DNA from: a bacterium
Lineage (GTDB): Bacteria; Bacillota; Clostridia; Oscillospirales; Ruminococcaceae
Length of the DNA stretch: 64,000 bases
Assembly: GCA_004561545.1 (NCBI GenBank)
Contig: SFVK01000003.1
Coordinates: 62,001-126,000 of the forward strand
Direction: 5' to 3'
The notes beneath the pieces were generated by a model. The model was not told the DNA's origin. It ran no database searches and worked only from the letters and a program-made list of their open reading frames with translations. The position numbers were made by a program, and so were the translations under genes. Below, in pieces: positions 7,951 to 16,648 of this stretch; position 1 is the stretch's first letter, and each line of letters opens with the position of its first letter.

Positions 7951-8508
7951 ATGATCTCTGCAGGCGAATTTCGCAACGGTGTGACTTTTGAGCAGGACGG
8001 CCAGGTTCTCCAGGTCGTTGAGTTCCAGCACGTCAAGCCCGGCAAGGGCGCCGCTTTTGTGCGCACCAAGACCAAGAACGTCATCACCGGTGCCGTCACC
8101 GAAACCAGCTACAACCCCACCGCCAAGTTCCCCCAGGCTTTCATCGAGCGCCGTGAGGTGACCTACTCCTACGAGGACGGCGATCTGTATCATTTCATGG
8201 ACAACGAGACCTATGACGACATCCCGGTTGCTGCCGCCGATGTGCCCGATAACTTCAAGTTCTGCAAGGAGAACGAGATCTGCAAGCTGCTGTCCTACAA
8301 GGGCAAGGTGTTCAGCGTCGAAATCCCCAACTTCATCGAGCTGGAGATCACCGAGACGGAGCCCGGCTTTAAGGGCAACACCGCCACCAACACCCTGAAG
8401 CCCGCCAAGGTGGAGACCGGTGCCGAGATCCGTGTGCCGCTCTTCATCAACGAGGGTGATAAGGTCCGCATCGATACCCGCACCGGCGAGTATATGGAGC
8501 GCGTCTGA
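7951..8508 (+). CDS. efp: Elongation factor P
   Basis: A 185-residue, three-domain translation factor that binds between the ribosomal P and E sites and relieves stalling at polyproline. The N-terminal KOW-like domain carries the exposed loop HVKPGKG with Lys32, the position modified in many bacteria; no modification genes are visible nearby. The C-terminal OB segment GDKVRIDTRTGEYMERV is the family signature. GGAGG precedes the start. A terminator follows it. Confidence 0.97.
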   Translation: MISAGEFRNGVTFEQDGQVLQVVEFQHVKPGKGAAFVRTKTKNVITGAVTETSYNPTAKFPQAFIERREVTYSYEDGDLYHFMDNETYDDIPVAAADVPDNFKFCKENEICKLLSYKGKVFSVEIPNFIELEITETEPGFKGNTATNTLKPAKVETGAEIRVPLFINEGDKVRIDTRTGEYMERV

Positions 8509-8523
8509 TCCAAACAGCAATCC

Positions 8524-8558
8524 AGCCGGGCCGTGGGCAATGCCGCGCCCGGCTTTTT
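8524..8558 (+). terminator. efp terminator
   Basis: AGCCGGGC pairs with GCCCGGCT and is followed by TTTT. Confidence 0.7.
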
Positions 8559-8593
8559 GAATGGTTTACCATGTGTAAAGGAGGAATTGCCCC

Positions 8594-9040
8594 ATGGCAA
8601 TGGACCTGAACGCCAAGGCCGCCTACATCCGCGGCCTGATGAACGGTTTGGATTTTGATCCCGCCAGCAAGAACGGCAAAATCATCGCCGTCATGATGGA
8701 CCTGCTGGAAGAGCTGGCCGCCGCCGTGACGGATCACGATGACGCCCTGGATCAGGTGTATGACGAGCTGGATGATCTGGACGAGGATCTGGATGACCTG
8801 GTCCACGGGATTTTGGATCTGGATGACGCGGAGGACGAGGAGGACGGGGAAACCGAGTACGAGGTGACCTGCCCCAACTGCGGTGCGGTAAACATTGTGG
8901 ATGAGGAATCCCTCATGACGGGCGAGCTTGTCTGCCCCGACTGCGGCGCTTCCTTTGACGTGGAAATCCTGCCCGAGGAGGACGCTCCCGCCGGGGAGGA
9001 CGCTGATCCCGCAAAACCCACCAACATCAAAATCGACTGA
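8594..9040 (+). CDS. CD1247 N-terminal domain, zinc-ribbon protein
   Basis: A 148-residue acidic protein. The N-terminal half is helical (NAKAAYIRGLMNGLDFD, then a heptad-like stretch rich in Asp and Leu). The C-terminal part has two CPxCG knuckles, CPNCGAVNIV and CPDCGASFDV, forming a zinc ribbon, and an acidic tail. This matches the uncharacterised Clostridia CD1247 family, often found next to efp as here. AAAGGAGG precedes the start. Role unknown; the acidic coil plus ribbon suggests a protein-binding or transcription-associated function, which is inference. Confidence 0.8.
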   Translation: MAMDLNAKAAYIRGLMNGLDFDPASKNGKIIAVMMDLLEELAAAVTDHDDALDQVYDELDDLDEDLDDLVHGILDLDDAEDEEDGETEYEVTCPNCGAVNIVDEESLMTGELVCPDCGASFDVEILPEEDAPAGEDADPAKPTNIKID

Positions 9041-9050
9041 CGCATTCACC

Positions 9051-9090
9051 AAAACCGCCCGCTTCCCAACAGGGGAGCGGGCGGTTTTTT
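9051..9090 (+). terminator. Terminator after the zinc-ribbon gene
   Basis: AAACCGCCCGCT pairs with AGCGGGCGGTTT across a 12-base loop, ending in a TTTTTT run. Confidence 0.9.
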
Positions 9091-9197
9091 GGGGACCGGG
9101 GAAAGTCAGCAGATCAGCCTGTACACCGCGCCCGGCGCCGTGCCGGGGTCCGGCGGGATTTTTGCAGTTGGTCCATCGGGACGCCCCCTGGTGATAT

Positions 9198-9225
9198 AAA
9201 AAGCGGCCCGGCGTTACGCCGGGCC
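9198..9225 (-). terminator. Terminator of the minus-strand 98-residue gene
   Basis: Read on the minus strand, GGCCCGGCG and CGCCGGGCC flank a 3-base loop, followed by GCTTTTTATA. Confidence 0.8.
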
Positions 9226-9242
9226 TGACCGCGTTTGCGGTG

Positions 9243-9539
9243 TTACTTCTTTTCGCCTTTGAGCTTGCTGCGCAGCATAATGTTGCCAAATTCCAGTGCA
9301 TTGAACAGCCCGCCGGACTTGTTGGCCTGGCGAACCACCCGCTCGGGCAGGGGTTTGCTCTCATCGGTGGAGAGCAGCACAATGTGAACTTTATCGGCCA
9401 CATCCACGTTGTTTTCCTTGCGGGTGGTCAGCACCTGAAGATACACAACGTAGGGGTCGCTCATGGAACCGTAATAGATATCCTTGCCGCAGCGCACCAG
9501 CGGCTTGCCTTTATAGGTCAGGGTCGGGGTAAAAGCCAT
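9243..9539 (-). CDS. Conserved small protein of unknown function
   Basis: A 98-residue protein I do not recognise as a named family. It is mixed alpha/beta with a basic end (LRSKLKGEKK), no signal peptide and no membrane segment; a single Cys sits in VRCGKDIYYG. The start is preceded by GAAAGAAGG. It has its own TTGTAA/TATAAT promoter overlapping the end of the upstream glycan operon and its own terminator, so it is probably expressed independently. It looks cytosolic and conserved rather than spurious, given promoter, ribosome site and terminator. Confidence 0.65.
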   Translation of the reverse strand: MAFTPTLTYKGKPLVRCGKDIYYGSMSDPYVVYLQVLTTRKENNVDVADKVHIVLLSTDESKPLPERVVRQANKSGGLFNALEFGNIMLRSKLKGEKK

Positions 9540-9575
9540 CGGTCAAACCTTCTTTCACAAAACGATCATTAATTT

Positions 9576-9604
9576 ATTATAGCACACAAAAGAAACGATT
9601 ACAA
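9576..9604 (-). promoter_or_regulatory. Promoter of the 98-residue gene
   Basis: On the minus strand TTGTAA (9604-9599) and TATAAT (9581-9576) have a 17-base spacer. The -35 lies inside the last codons of the DUF2304 gene. Confidence 0.7.
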
Positions 9605-9958
9605 ATCTAATTTTTCCCGCTCCACCTTTTCTTCGTTCAGCGCCACCCGCTCGGTCAGAATGCGCACCTTGCTGTCCAGCTGGCTGATGCGGATGGACAT
9701 AAAGAACTGCTTGGCCAGAAGCAAAAAGATGATGACGATATAGACAAAGTTGATGGGACTTTGGAACCCCATCAGATAGGCGGCGCGGTAGGCAATGCCC
9801 GGGAAGAGGGCCAGAATCAGCAGTACGGCGCTGAAAAACAGCCAAAACAGCGTGTCCTCAATCTGGACCTTGGCCAGGCGGACACGGCGCAGGATATAGA
9901 ACGCGGTGAGCAGGCTGCCCACAATGAGGCAGATACGGATGATGGGCTGGTCGAGCAT
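9599..9958 (-). CDS. DUF2304 membrane protein
   Basis: A 119-residue protein with three hydrophobic helices (about residues 5-22, 37-55 and 68-87), then a charged coiled-coil-like tail (SQLDSKVRILTERVALNEEKVE). This matches the DUF2304 family, which regularly sits directly downstream of a GT2 glycosyltransferase, as here with only three bases between them. The pairing suggests it anchors or regulates that polyprenyl-phosphate-type transferase. It is the last gene of the 9.6-20.5 kb operon. Confidence 0.85.
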   Translation of the reverse strand: MLDQPIIRICLIVGSLLTAFYILRRVRLAKVQIEDTLFWLFFSAVLLILALFPGIAYRAAYLMGFQSPINFVYIVIIFLLLAKQFFMSIRISQLDSKVRILTERVALNEEKVEREKLDL

Positions 9959-9961
9959 GAG

Positions 9962-10681
9962 TTACAGGCTCCTTTCCGGGTAAGGGGTTTCGGTATCGCG
10001 CTTGCGGAACCACTGGATCAGCAAAATGGAGATGGACATTTTGACCATATATTCCGCGCTGCGCCACAGGGTCAGATAGCTCTGCCCCGCGATGCGCTCC
10101 CCCATGGTCACCTGAACTTCCCGCACCACGGCGCCGTTTTTGATCAGGTAGCTGATGGTGTCCGGCTCGGGCCCATAGTTGAGGTTCTGGGCAAACTCCT
10201 CCATCATGGCGCGGTTGAACATCCGCATACCGGAGGTGGGATCACAGATGGCGCGCCCTGTGGTCAGGCGGATGGACCAGCTGATGATATAGCTGCCCAG
10301 CATCCGCAGACTCTTGGGCTTTTTCACGGTCAGGAACCGGCTGCCGATCACAATGTCCGCGCCGTCCTTCAGCTCCGCCAGCATGGCAGAGATATACTCC
10401 GGCTTGTGCTGTCCGTCGGCATCCAGCTGCATGGCGCAGTCGTAACCGTTCTCCGCCGCATAGCGCAGCCCGGTTTGGAACGCGCCCGCCAGCCCCAGGT
10501 TGACCGGCAGGTCAATGAGGTGGAACCCGTGCTCCCGGCAGACAGCGGCCGTCTTGTCCCGGCTGCCGTCGTTGACCACCACATAATCATACTGGGGAAA
10601 CCGCTCCACCAGGTCCTCGACAACCCGGACGATATTGGCTTCCTCGTTGTAAGCGGGAATGACAATGAGTAGTTTTGACAT
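9962..10681 (-). CDS. Glycosyltransferase family 2 (polyprenyl-phosphate sugar synthase-like)
   Basis: A 239-residue soluble GT-A transferase. It begins LLIVIPAYNEEANI and has VVNDGSRDKT, the DxD-type QLDADGQHKP, and a C-terminal RFLTVKKPKS...DPTSGMRMFNR pattern typical of DPM1/ArnC-like enzymes that load a sugar onto polyprenyl phosphate. With DUF2304 downstream and the DUF2142 GT-C-like protein upstream, a lipid-linked monosaccharide donor for an extracytoplasmic transferase is plausible. The ATG at 10681 is chosen because the family starts here; the ribosome site (GGAGCAAGG) is modest. Confidence 0.85.
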   Translation of the reverse strand: MSKLLIVIPAYNEEANIVRVVEDLVERFPQYDYVVVNDGSRDKTAAVCREHGFHLIDLPVNLGLAGAFQTGLRYAAENGYDCAMQLDADGQHKPEYISAMLAELKDGADIVIGSRFLTVKKPKSLRMLGSYIISWSIRLTTGRAICDPTSGMRMFNRAMMEEFAQNLNYGPEPDTISYLIKNGAVVREVQVTMGERIAGQSYLTLWRSAEYMVKMSISILLIQWFRKRDTETPYPERSL

Positions 10682-10715
10682 ATCCTTGCTCCCGGCGGGG
10701 TACAGCACACCGCTG

Positions 10716-11861
10716 TCACCGGCCGTTTTCCTTTATGATTTCCATTATTTTAGCAAATACCGCATCCCATGTAAAGTGCTCGCACAGATTGCGGCGGGCG
10801 GCTTCGGCGCGGGCCTGTGCCAGCTCGGGATGGTCCAGCGTTTCCATCAGGGCGGCGCGCAGGGCAGCGACATCCACCCCGGCAGGGTCACCGGGCAGCA
10901 CCGTGCCGTATTCCGGGCCGGGCAGCAGCTCCCCGGTCCCCGCCGTGCGGGTACAGACGATGGGACAGCCGCAGGCCGCCGCCTCCAGCAGCGTGGTGGG
11001 GAAGCCCTCCGCGTAGCGGGTGGGCAGGCAGTAAAGGTCCGCCTGATCCAGCAGCTGCACCACCTGGGCGTGGGGCAGGGGACCCAGAGCTCTTGCCCCC
11101 AGAGCTTCCAGTTCGGCCTGCTGGGGACCGGAACCGGCGGCCAGCAGCACGGCGCCGGGAATTTCGGCCACCGCCCGGGCCAGCAGGACGGCGCCCTTCT
11201 CGGGGATCAGCCGCCCGGCAAAGGCCACAATCTTTTCGTTGCCCAGGCCCAGGCGTTCCCGCCAGTTGACGGCGTCCGGCGCGCGGGCCTCCTGCCGGAG
11301 GAGGTCCGGGTCCACCGCATTGGGCAGCGTTCCGGCGGCCTCAATGCCAAAGGTTGTGAGCCAACGGCAGGCCGCGGCGGAGACACCATAAAAGGGCACT
11401 CCTGTGCCCCAGACCATTCGGCAGGCCAGCTGCTCATACAGCCGCCCCGCCGCGCCCAGCACCCCGCCGCCCATGGGCATATAGCCGGTGGAGTGGTCAA
11501 TCACCAGCGCGGGAATGCCCCGGCGGTGGGCGGCCCGGGCGGCCCAGACACTCTGGACATACATCCGGGTCTGGATGACGCAGAAATCAATGTTCTGCGC
11601 CCAGAGTTCCCGGGTCAGAGAACCGAACACCTTGCCGGGCCGCAGCACAGGAAACCGCCCCTTCATCACCGGCCAGACGGGCAGACGGAAAATCTCAATG
11701 CCATCGGCATCCGTTTCCCGGTCCGGCAGGCCGGGCAGGGCGCTGGTCACCACAATGGCGCGGTGCCCGGCGGCCACAGTTTTGCGGGCCAGATTCCAGG
11801 TATACCGCTCCACGCCGCCCACGGTGGGCAGATATTGGGCGGAAAAATAACAGATGGTCAT
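10716..11861 (-). CDS. Glycosyltransferase family 4
   Basis: A 381-residue GT-B retaining transferase. The N-terminal acceptor domain opens ICYFSAQYLPTVGGVERY. The C-terminal donor domain has AGRLIPEKGAVLLARAV near residue 220 and the nucleotide-sugar EX7E region RYAEGFPTTLLEAAACG. It probably adds one sugar to the surface glycan at the cytosolic face. The start at 11861 overlaps the stop of the DUF2142 gene by four bases (ATGA), so the two are translationally coupled. The sugar specificity cannot be predicted. Confidence 0.88.
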   Translation of the reverse strand: MTICYFSAQYLPTVGGVERYTWNLARKTVAAGHRAIVVTSALPGLPDRETDADGIEIFRLPVWPVMKGRFPVLRPGKVFGSLTRELWAQNIDFCVIQTRMYVQSVWAARAAHRRGIPALVIDHSTGYMPMGGGVLGAAGRLYEQLACRMVWGTGVPFYGVSAAACRWLTTFGIEAAGTLPNAVDPDLLRQEARAPDAVNWRERLGLGNEKIVAFAGRLIPEKGAVLLARAVAEIPGAVLLAAGSGPQQAELEALGARALGPLPHAQVVQLLDQADLYCLPTRYAEGFPTTLLEAAACGCPIVCTRTAGTGELLPGPEYGTVLPGDPAGVDVAALRAALMETLDHPELAQARAEAARRNLCEHFTWDAVFAKIMEIIKENGR

Positions 11862-14476
11862 CGCGCAATCACCGCCAGCATGGCATTTACCAGGACCCCG
11901 GCGTTCACCAGACACATCCCGCAGGCAAGGCTCACCGCCGCGTCGTCGCCGGAGGCCACGCTCAGACGGCGGGGCAGGCAGGTGAGCAGCATCAGCGGCA
12001 GCACAGGCAGCAGATACCGGCCCTGGAATCCGTAGATGGTATCGTAGTAGGTGGGGGTCCACACCAGGCAGCCCGCCATGGCCAGCGCACAGCAGGCCAG
12101 CGCCGCCGCAATGCACCACACGCGGTAGCGTCCGGTGGGCAGGCCGGGGGCTTCCACATCGCGGGCAGGCACGGCGGCCAGGAACAGAAGCAGATACAGC
12201 GCCAGCACCCAAATCCAGGAAAGCTCCAGCGAACTGTAGCTCAGGCAGCCGCCCACCAGCCCCTGCACCCAGCTGCCGGCGTTCTCCACCACCGAGCGAA
12301 CCACCAGCAGCATGGTCTGGGGCAGGTGCCGCAGAATATACCCGGGCGTGTAGCAGATCAGGTCCTCCTCACTGGGCTGGCTCTGATTCTGGCGCAGTTC
12401 CTGGGACGCCTTGACTTCCTCGATCAGGATGTCGCGGTCCAGCGGGTAGCGGTCATCCTCATCACCGGGAGTGATCTTGCAGGGGGCCAGCACGTCGGCA
12501 CATTCCTCGCAGGTAATAATAGATTTGAAGAAGAGACGCCGGTCGCCGCTGGCCAGACGTTGCCGGCACATCTCGGGATCATCCGCCATCAGGTCGCGGT
12601 TCAGATAGACGAGCGAGACCGCGCTCATAAATTCGTCGTCGGTGAGGGCGGAACCGGCGGTCTCTTCGGGGCTGAAGAAGAAGCTCTGGCCCAGAACGGA
12701 AGCGGTCACGTCGCCCTCCTGAAGCGCCTGCACCCAGAATTCCAGTTCCCGCTGGGGAATTTCGGCGGTTCCCGCAGCGCAGTAATAGAGCCGACGCACA
12801 AAGTTGGAGGCGGTGTTTTCCTGATATTCCGACGGCATGGCGGAAAGCCAGGAATCGTCCTGCTGCTTTTCGGCGTTGCCGGAAGGCGCGGTGTGGACGA
12901 TGCGTTCCCCGCCGGGGGCGGATTGCTGCGTCACAGCGGACTGGGCAACTGCGGTTGTGGAAGTTTCGGAACTCCCCGAACCGCTGCCCAGGACCGAGGT
13001 GCTCACCACCGAGCGGTTGATGCTCAGCGCCAGCAACACACAGGCGGCCAGATAGGCCGCTTTTTTGGCGGAAGGATTGCGGCCCAGGCGGCTGCCCGGG
13101 ATCAGCAGGAACAGCGCCGCCAGCGGCAGGTAAACCAGCTTGGCGGGGGCCAGCAGCACCCCGAAACAGACCAGCGGCAGCCAGACCGACACCGGCAGAA
13201 CCTGACCGTCCCGGCAGCCAAAGACAGCCTGCAGGCAGAGAGCGGTGAACGCGAAGCTCAACCCAAGCAGCAGGCAGTCCCGGCTGAAGGAAACCGCCAG
13301 ATGAAGGGTCATGGGCAGCAGTGCCGCCGCAAAAAACACCCGCTTGCCAAAGGGGGCCCGTTTGACCGCAAAAGCCGCCAGCAGCGCGAACACCACCAGA
13401 TTGGCGGTCCGGCCCAGCATCAGCGTGGGCACAAAACCCAGGTGGAGCAGATATCCCACAAACACCGACGCCGCGCTGACCAGGTACATGGCGGGGTTGC
13501 GGTCGGTCTGCAGTTCCTCCAACGCCACATGGCTGTCAAAGCTGTCGGTTGTGGTGGTCAGCAGATTTCCACACAGTTCCTGCCAGGAGAACACGGTGGT
13601 GCGTTCCTCCTGCAGCAGGGGATCGGCGTCGTGTTCCCGGCGGTAGGTCATGTCCAGCGGCACATGGCCCATCTTCCACTCGTCGCCGCTGAGCCTGTTG
13701 GCCCACTGGCAGGCCAGGGTAAAGGACTGGTTGATGTGATATTTTTCATCGGGCGCGGCATAGGGCGGCAACACAAAGCTGTAGAGTATCCCAAACGCCA
13801 GCACCAGAACAAAGACCAGCTTGTGCAGCGCCAGTTTCCGGCTCAGCGCAGCCCAGACCCCAAAGAACACCACCAGACAGGCCAGCGCGCCGATGACCAG
13901 GAAGAACCGGCTCAGAAACCCGCCGATCTGGCGGTAGGTGATCAGCAGCGCCAGGGTGCCCTCCACGGCCTCCCCGTTGACGGTAAAGCTGTCGTTCCAG
14001 AGCACCGCGCCGTCGCTGTGTCCGATGGTCAGCCGGCCGTCGCCGGTGTAATGGGGGGTCAGCGTCACGCGGTAGCGCCGGCCTTCGGCGCCCTCCACCG
14101 TGTGATCCAGCCCCAGGGCAACATACTGTCCGGGCAGTATGCCCGCCATGTCGCCGGTGGAGCGGGCCAGAATCTCCCCGGTTCCGGCATCGGAAAGGAC
14201 CAGCTCCAGGTCGCCGGTGGGCTGGCCGCCCCGGGTGCCGAACACAAACCCCATCACAATCAGGTCGTTGCTGGTGGAAAAGGTCTGCTCCGCGCTGCCG
14301 CCCGGCTCGATGAGGGTGTACAGGCTGTATTCGTCGCACACCCGCTCCGAGAGGCTCTTGTCGGCGTTGGGGCGCACCACGGCCAGCCAGACCAGCAGCA
14401 GCGCTGCCAGGCAGGCCCCTGCCGCACAGAGCGCAACGGCCAGCGGACGCAGTTTCTTTTGGTGTGTGTGGGTCAT
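11858..14476 (-). CDS. DUF2142 polytopic membrane protein (GT-C-like)
   Basis: An 872-residue membrane protein. An N-terminal helix is followed by a beta-rich extracytoplasmic domain of about 150 residues. Around a dozen membrane helices follow, interrupted by a second soluble stretch (about 480-680) starting with a Ser/Thr-rich segment. The sequence LPPYAAPDEKYHINQ after the second helix is the DUF2142 signature, comparable to the acidic loop of GT-C enzymes. Members are predicted to transfer sugars from polyprenyl-phosphate donors outside the membrane. GGAGGGG precedes the start. The product could use the lipid donor made by the downstream GT2. Confidence 0.8.
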   Translation of the reverse strand: MTHTHQKKLRPLAVALCAAGACLAALLLVWLAVVRPNADKSLSERVCDEYSLYTLIEPGGSAEQTFSTSNDLIVMGFVFGTRGGQPTGDLELVLSDAGTGEILARSTGDMAGILPGQYVALGLDHTVEGAEGRRYRVTLTPHYTGDGRLTIGHSDGAVLWNDSFTVNGEAVEGTLALLITYRQIGGFLSRFFLVIGALACLVVFFGVWAALSRKLALHKLVFVLVLAFGILYSFVLPPYAAPDEKYHINQSFTLACQWANRLSGDEWKMGHVPLDMTYRREHDADPLLQEERTTVFSWQELCGNLLTTTTDSFDSHVALEELQTDRNPAMYLVSAASVFVGYLLHLGFVPTLMLGRTANLVVFALLAAFAVKRAPFGKRVFFAAALLPMTLHLAVSFSRDCLLLGLSFAFTALCLQAVFGCRDGQVLPVSVWLPLVCFGVLLAPAKLVYLPLAALFLLIPGSRLGRNPSAKKAAYLAACVLLALSINRSVVSTSVLGSGSGSSETSTTAVAQSAVTQQSAPGGERIVHTAPSGNAEKQQDDSWLSAMPSEYQENTASNFVRRLYYCAAGTAEIPQRELEFWVQALQEGDVTASVLGQSFFFSPEETAGSALTDDEFMSAVSLVYLNRDLMADDPEMCRQRLASGDRRLFFKSIITCEECADVLAPCKITPGDEDDRYPLDRDILIEEVKASQELRQNQSQPSEEDLICYTPGYILRHLPQTMLLVVRSVVENAGSWVQGLVGGCLSYSSLELSWIWVLALYLLLFLAAVPARDVEAPGLPTGRYRVWCIAAALACCALAMAGCLVWTPTYYDTIYGFQGRYLLPVLPLMLLTCLPRRLSVASGDDAAVSLACGMCLVNAGVLVNAMLAVIAR

Positions 14477-14508
14477 AGCTGCCCCTCCGGTTCAAAATGA
14501 TTTGTTGG

Positions 14509-15021
14509 TTATTGGTCGGGTTCCACGCCAAAGGCGGTCCGGGCGGCGGCCTCATAGCGTCCCTCCCGGGTCAGAATTTCCTCAATGGCGTCCCGCACGG
14601 CGCCTTCCCCCCCACGGTGGGGGCAGACAAAATCGGCCCGCCGCCGCACGGCGTCCACCGCGTCCGCCGGGCAGGCCACAAAGCCGCACAGCGCCATGGC
14701 GGCCAGGTCGTTCAGGTCGTCGCCACAGTAGGCCGCATGCTCCCGGCTGAAATGGTGTTCGGCCAAAAAACCGCGCAGAAAAGCGGCTTTGTCCGCCACA
14801 TTCTGATACAGGTATTCTATGTGCAGGTCGGCGGCCCGGCGGCGCACCGCCTCGCACGCCCGCCCGGTGCAGATCATCACCTGGATGCCGGCGGCCCGCG
14901 CCAGCACAATGCCGGCGCCGTCCTTGATGGCAAATTTTTTCAGCTCGTTGCCGGTGGCGTCATAATACACGCCGCCGTCGGTCATGGTGCCGTCCACATC
15001 CAAAATCAGCAGTTTTATCAT
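14509..15021 (-). CDS. KdsC-like HAD phosphatase
   Basis: A 170-residue capless HAD of the KdsC family, which removes phosphate from 3-deoxy-2-ulosonate phosphates such as Kdo 8-phosphate. Motif I is LILDVDGTMTDGGVYY, with the family's GxxY; then KDGAGI, the Thr motif ICTGR, and YCGDDLNDLAAM. Length matches the KdsC tetramer-forming type. GGAGGGA precedes the start. The gene sits directly after the aldolase and CMP-sugar synthetase genes, so the substrate is probably the aldolase product. Kdn-9-phosphate-type substrates are an alternative. Confidence 0.85.
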   Translation of the reverse strand: MIKLLILDVDGTMTDGGVYYDATGNELKKFAIKDGAGIVLARAAGIQVMICTGRACEAVRRRAADLHIEYLYQNVADKAAFLRGFLAEHHFSREHAAYCGDDLNDLAAMALCGFVACPADAVDAVRRRADFVCPHRGGEGAVRDAIEEILTREGRYEAAARTAFGVEPDQ

Positions 15022-15039
15022 GGCTGTTCCCTCCGCCGC

Positions 15040-16611
15040 TCAGCGGTCGTATTCGCTGGGTGTGAGGAACGCTACCTCCAGCCCGCAGGCGCGGATGGCT
15101 CCCGCCATAGCGGCATTGTAGGCCGCGCCGCGCCGGGTGTGGGGGTGCAGCCGGTCGTCGGCATAGGCGGGCGCGTCAGGCCGGTAGCCGTCCGCGCCGG
15201 CCAGCAGCACCCTGGCCGCGCCGCACAGCCGTAAAAGCCGCAGCAGCATCAGCACGCTGTTGCCGCCCAGTACGCTGTCCTGTGCGTCGGGGCCGGAAAG
15301 CCGGTCGTATCCCACCGCCAGCGCGTTACCGGGTACCGGGCGCAGATTGGAGGTCAGGATGATGGGGCAGGGCAGGGCGGCGGCGTCAATCTTCTCGTAG
15401 CGTTTGCTGTTGGTGAAAAAGGCGTAATCCGGCACGCAAAACTCCGGGCAGAAGTTGGCCGAAACCACGCAGTCCGCGCCTGCGCCGGCCACAGCGGCCC
15501 GGCCCTCCCCGGTGCCCAGCGAAGCGCCGGGGGCCAGCACCAGCACTGTTTTGCCGCCAAAGGCGCCCCGCAGGGTATCCAGCGCCGCAGCGTCGTCGAT
15601 GGCGCGGTTCTGATACTCCCGGTAGAGCTGGTCCGCATAATCCCGGTCAAAAACGGTGGCCTTGCTCCGGTCAATGCCTGCCAGAATGTGATTGATATCC
15701 CGGTTGGTCAAATCGCCCTTGCCCAGATAGTGCTCGGCATAATTGCGGTGCAGGTTGTACCGTGCGCTCAGAAAATAGGCGGGGGTGTAGCCCCAGGCCG
15801 GTTCCCCCTTGATGGGGGCAATGTGGTCCTGGATGGCATCCATCAGCTCGTCAATGTCGTAATGGGTGCCCAGCGTCTCGTTCATATAATCCGCCACCAG
15901 CTCGATGGGCAGATTGCCGGGGATGCGGCCCATCCCCATCAGGCTGGCGTCCACCGTGGTGTCCCGGTTGAGGTGCAGGTCCAGAAATTCCTGGGCCAGG
16001 CAGAAGCTCAGCGCCATGTTTTCGTGCAGATGCAGCCCCACCCGGATTTCGGGCGCCAGATTATGGTCCACCAGGCTGACAATGCGTTGCAAGTCCCGCC
16101 GCCGCATACTGCCAAAGGTGTCCACAATGGAAAACTGGTAGGGCATAATCCGATTGACCTGGTCCAGAATCCACAAAAGATCCTGGTCAGAATAGCCCAT
16201 GATGTTGATGGGGTTGATGGACAGCTTGTAGCCCCGGGCCTTGACCTCCCGGGCAAAATCCATGCCTTCCCGGATGTCGTAGTCGTGGGCGGTGATGCGG
16301 ATCATCTCGATGCCGGTGCCGTCATAGGGGCTGAGCTTCGCAATGTCATAGTTGGACCGCATGGCCATGCCGCTGTACATGGTGTGGCCGGTGTGGTCGG
16401 GCAGCAGACGGTTGAGCTCCTCAATGGTGTTGCACACCGTCACGTCGGGGCGATAGCTTTCCACGTTGCGCAGAAAACCCACTTCCACAATGTCGGTGCC
16501 CGCCCGGGTCAGGGTGTCGACCAGGTCCCGCGCGGTGGAGTATCCCCACCGCCAGTCGTTGATGTAGCCGCCGTCCCGGAGAGTGCAGTCAAGAAGTTTT
16601 ACGTTGGGCAT
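15040..16611 (-). CDS. HMGL/DmpG-type pyruvate aldolase fused to a DUF115/MptE-like domain
   Basis: A 523-residue two-domain protein. Residues 1 to about 330 form an HMGL-like TIM barrel with LLDCTLRDGGY (catalytic Arg and metal Asp) and GLHLHENMAL (metal His pair), closest to 4-hydroxy-2-oxoacid aldolases that join pyruvate to an aldehyde. Residues from about 345 contain LVLAPGASLG, then VPDYAFFTNSKRY, resembling DUF115/MptE-like domains; this match is weaker. Lying between kdsB and kdsC-like genes, it is predicted to make a 3-deoxy-2-ulosonate phosphate in place of KdsA. That role is inference. GAAAGGA precedes the start. Confidence 0.75.
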   Translation of the reverse strand: MPNVKLLDCTLRDGGYINDWRWGYSTARDLVDTLTRAGTDIVEVGFLRNVESYRPDVTVCNTIEELNRLLPDHTGHTMYSGMAMRSNYDIAKLSPYDGTGIEMIRITAHDYDIREGMDFAREVKARGYKLSINPINIMGYSDQDLLWILDQVNRIMPYQFSIVDTFGSMRRRDLQRIVSLVDHNLAPEIRVGLHLHENMALSFCLAQEFLDLHLNRDTTVDASLMGMGRIPGNLPIELVADYMNETLGTHYDIDELMDAIQDHIAPIKGEPAWGYTPAYFLSARYNLHRNYAEHYLGKGDLTNRDINHILAGIDRSKATVFDRDYADQLYREYQNRAIDDAAALDTLRGAFGGKTVLVLAPGASLGTGEGRAAVAGAGADCVVSANFCPEFCVPDYAFFTNSKRYEKIDAAALPCPIILTSNLRPVPGNALAVGYDRLSGPDAQDSVLGGNSVLMLLRLLRLCGAARVLLAGADGYRPDAPAYADDRLHPHTRRGAAYNAAMAGAIRACGLEVAFLTPSEYDR

Positions 16612-16648
16612 TGCCTGTGTTCCTTTCGTCGCGCGCCGCTGCGGGGCT

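Noticed and set aside
12326..14500. A 724-codon plus-strand frame opposite the DUF2142 gene
   Set aside because: Gln/His/Gly-rich with no domain, and the opposite strand encodes a clear membrane protein with start, ribosome site and operon fit.
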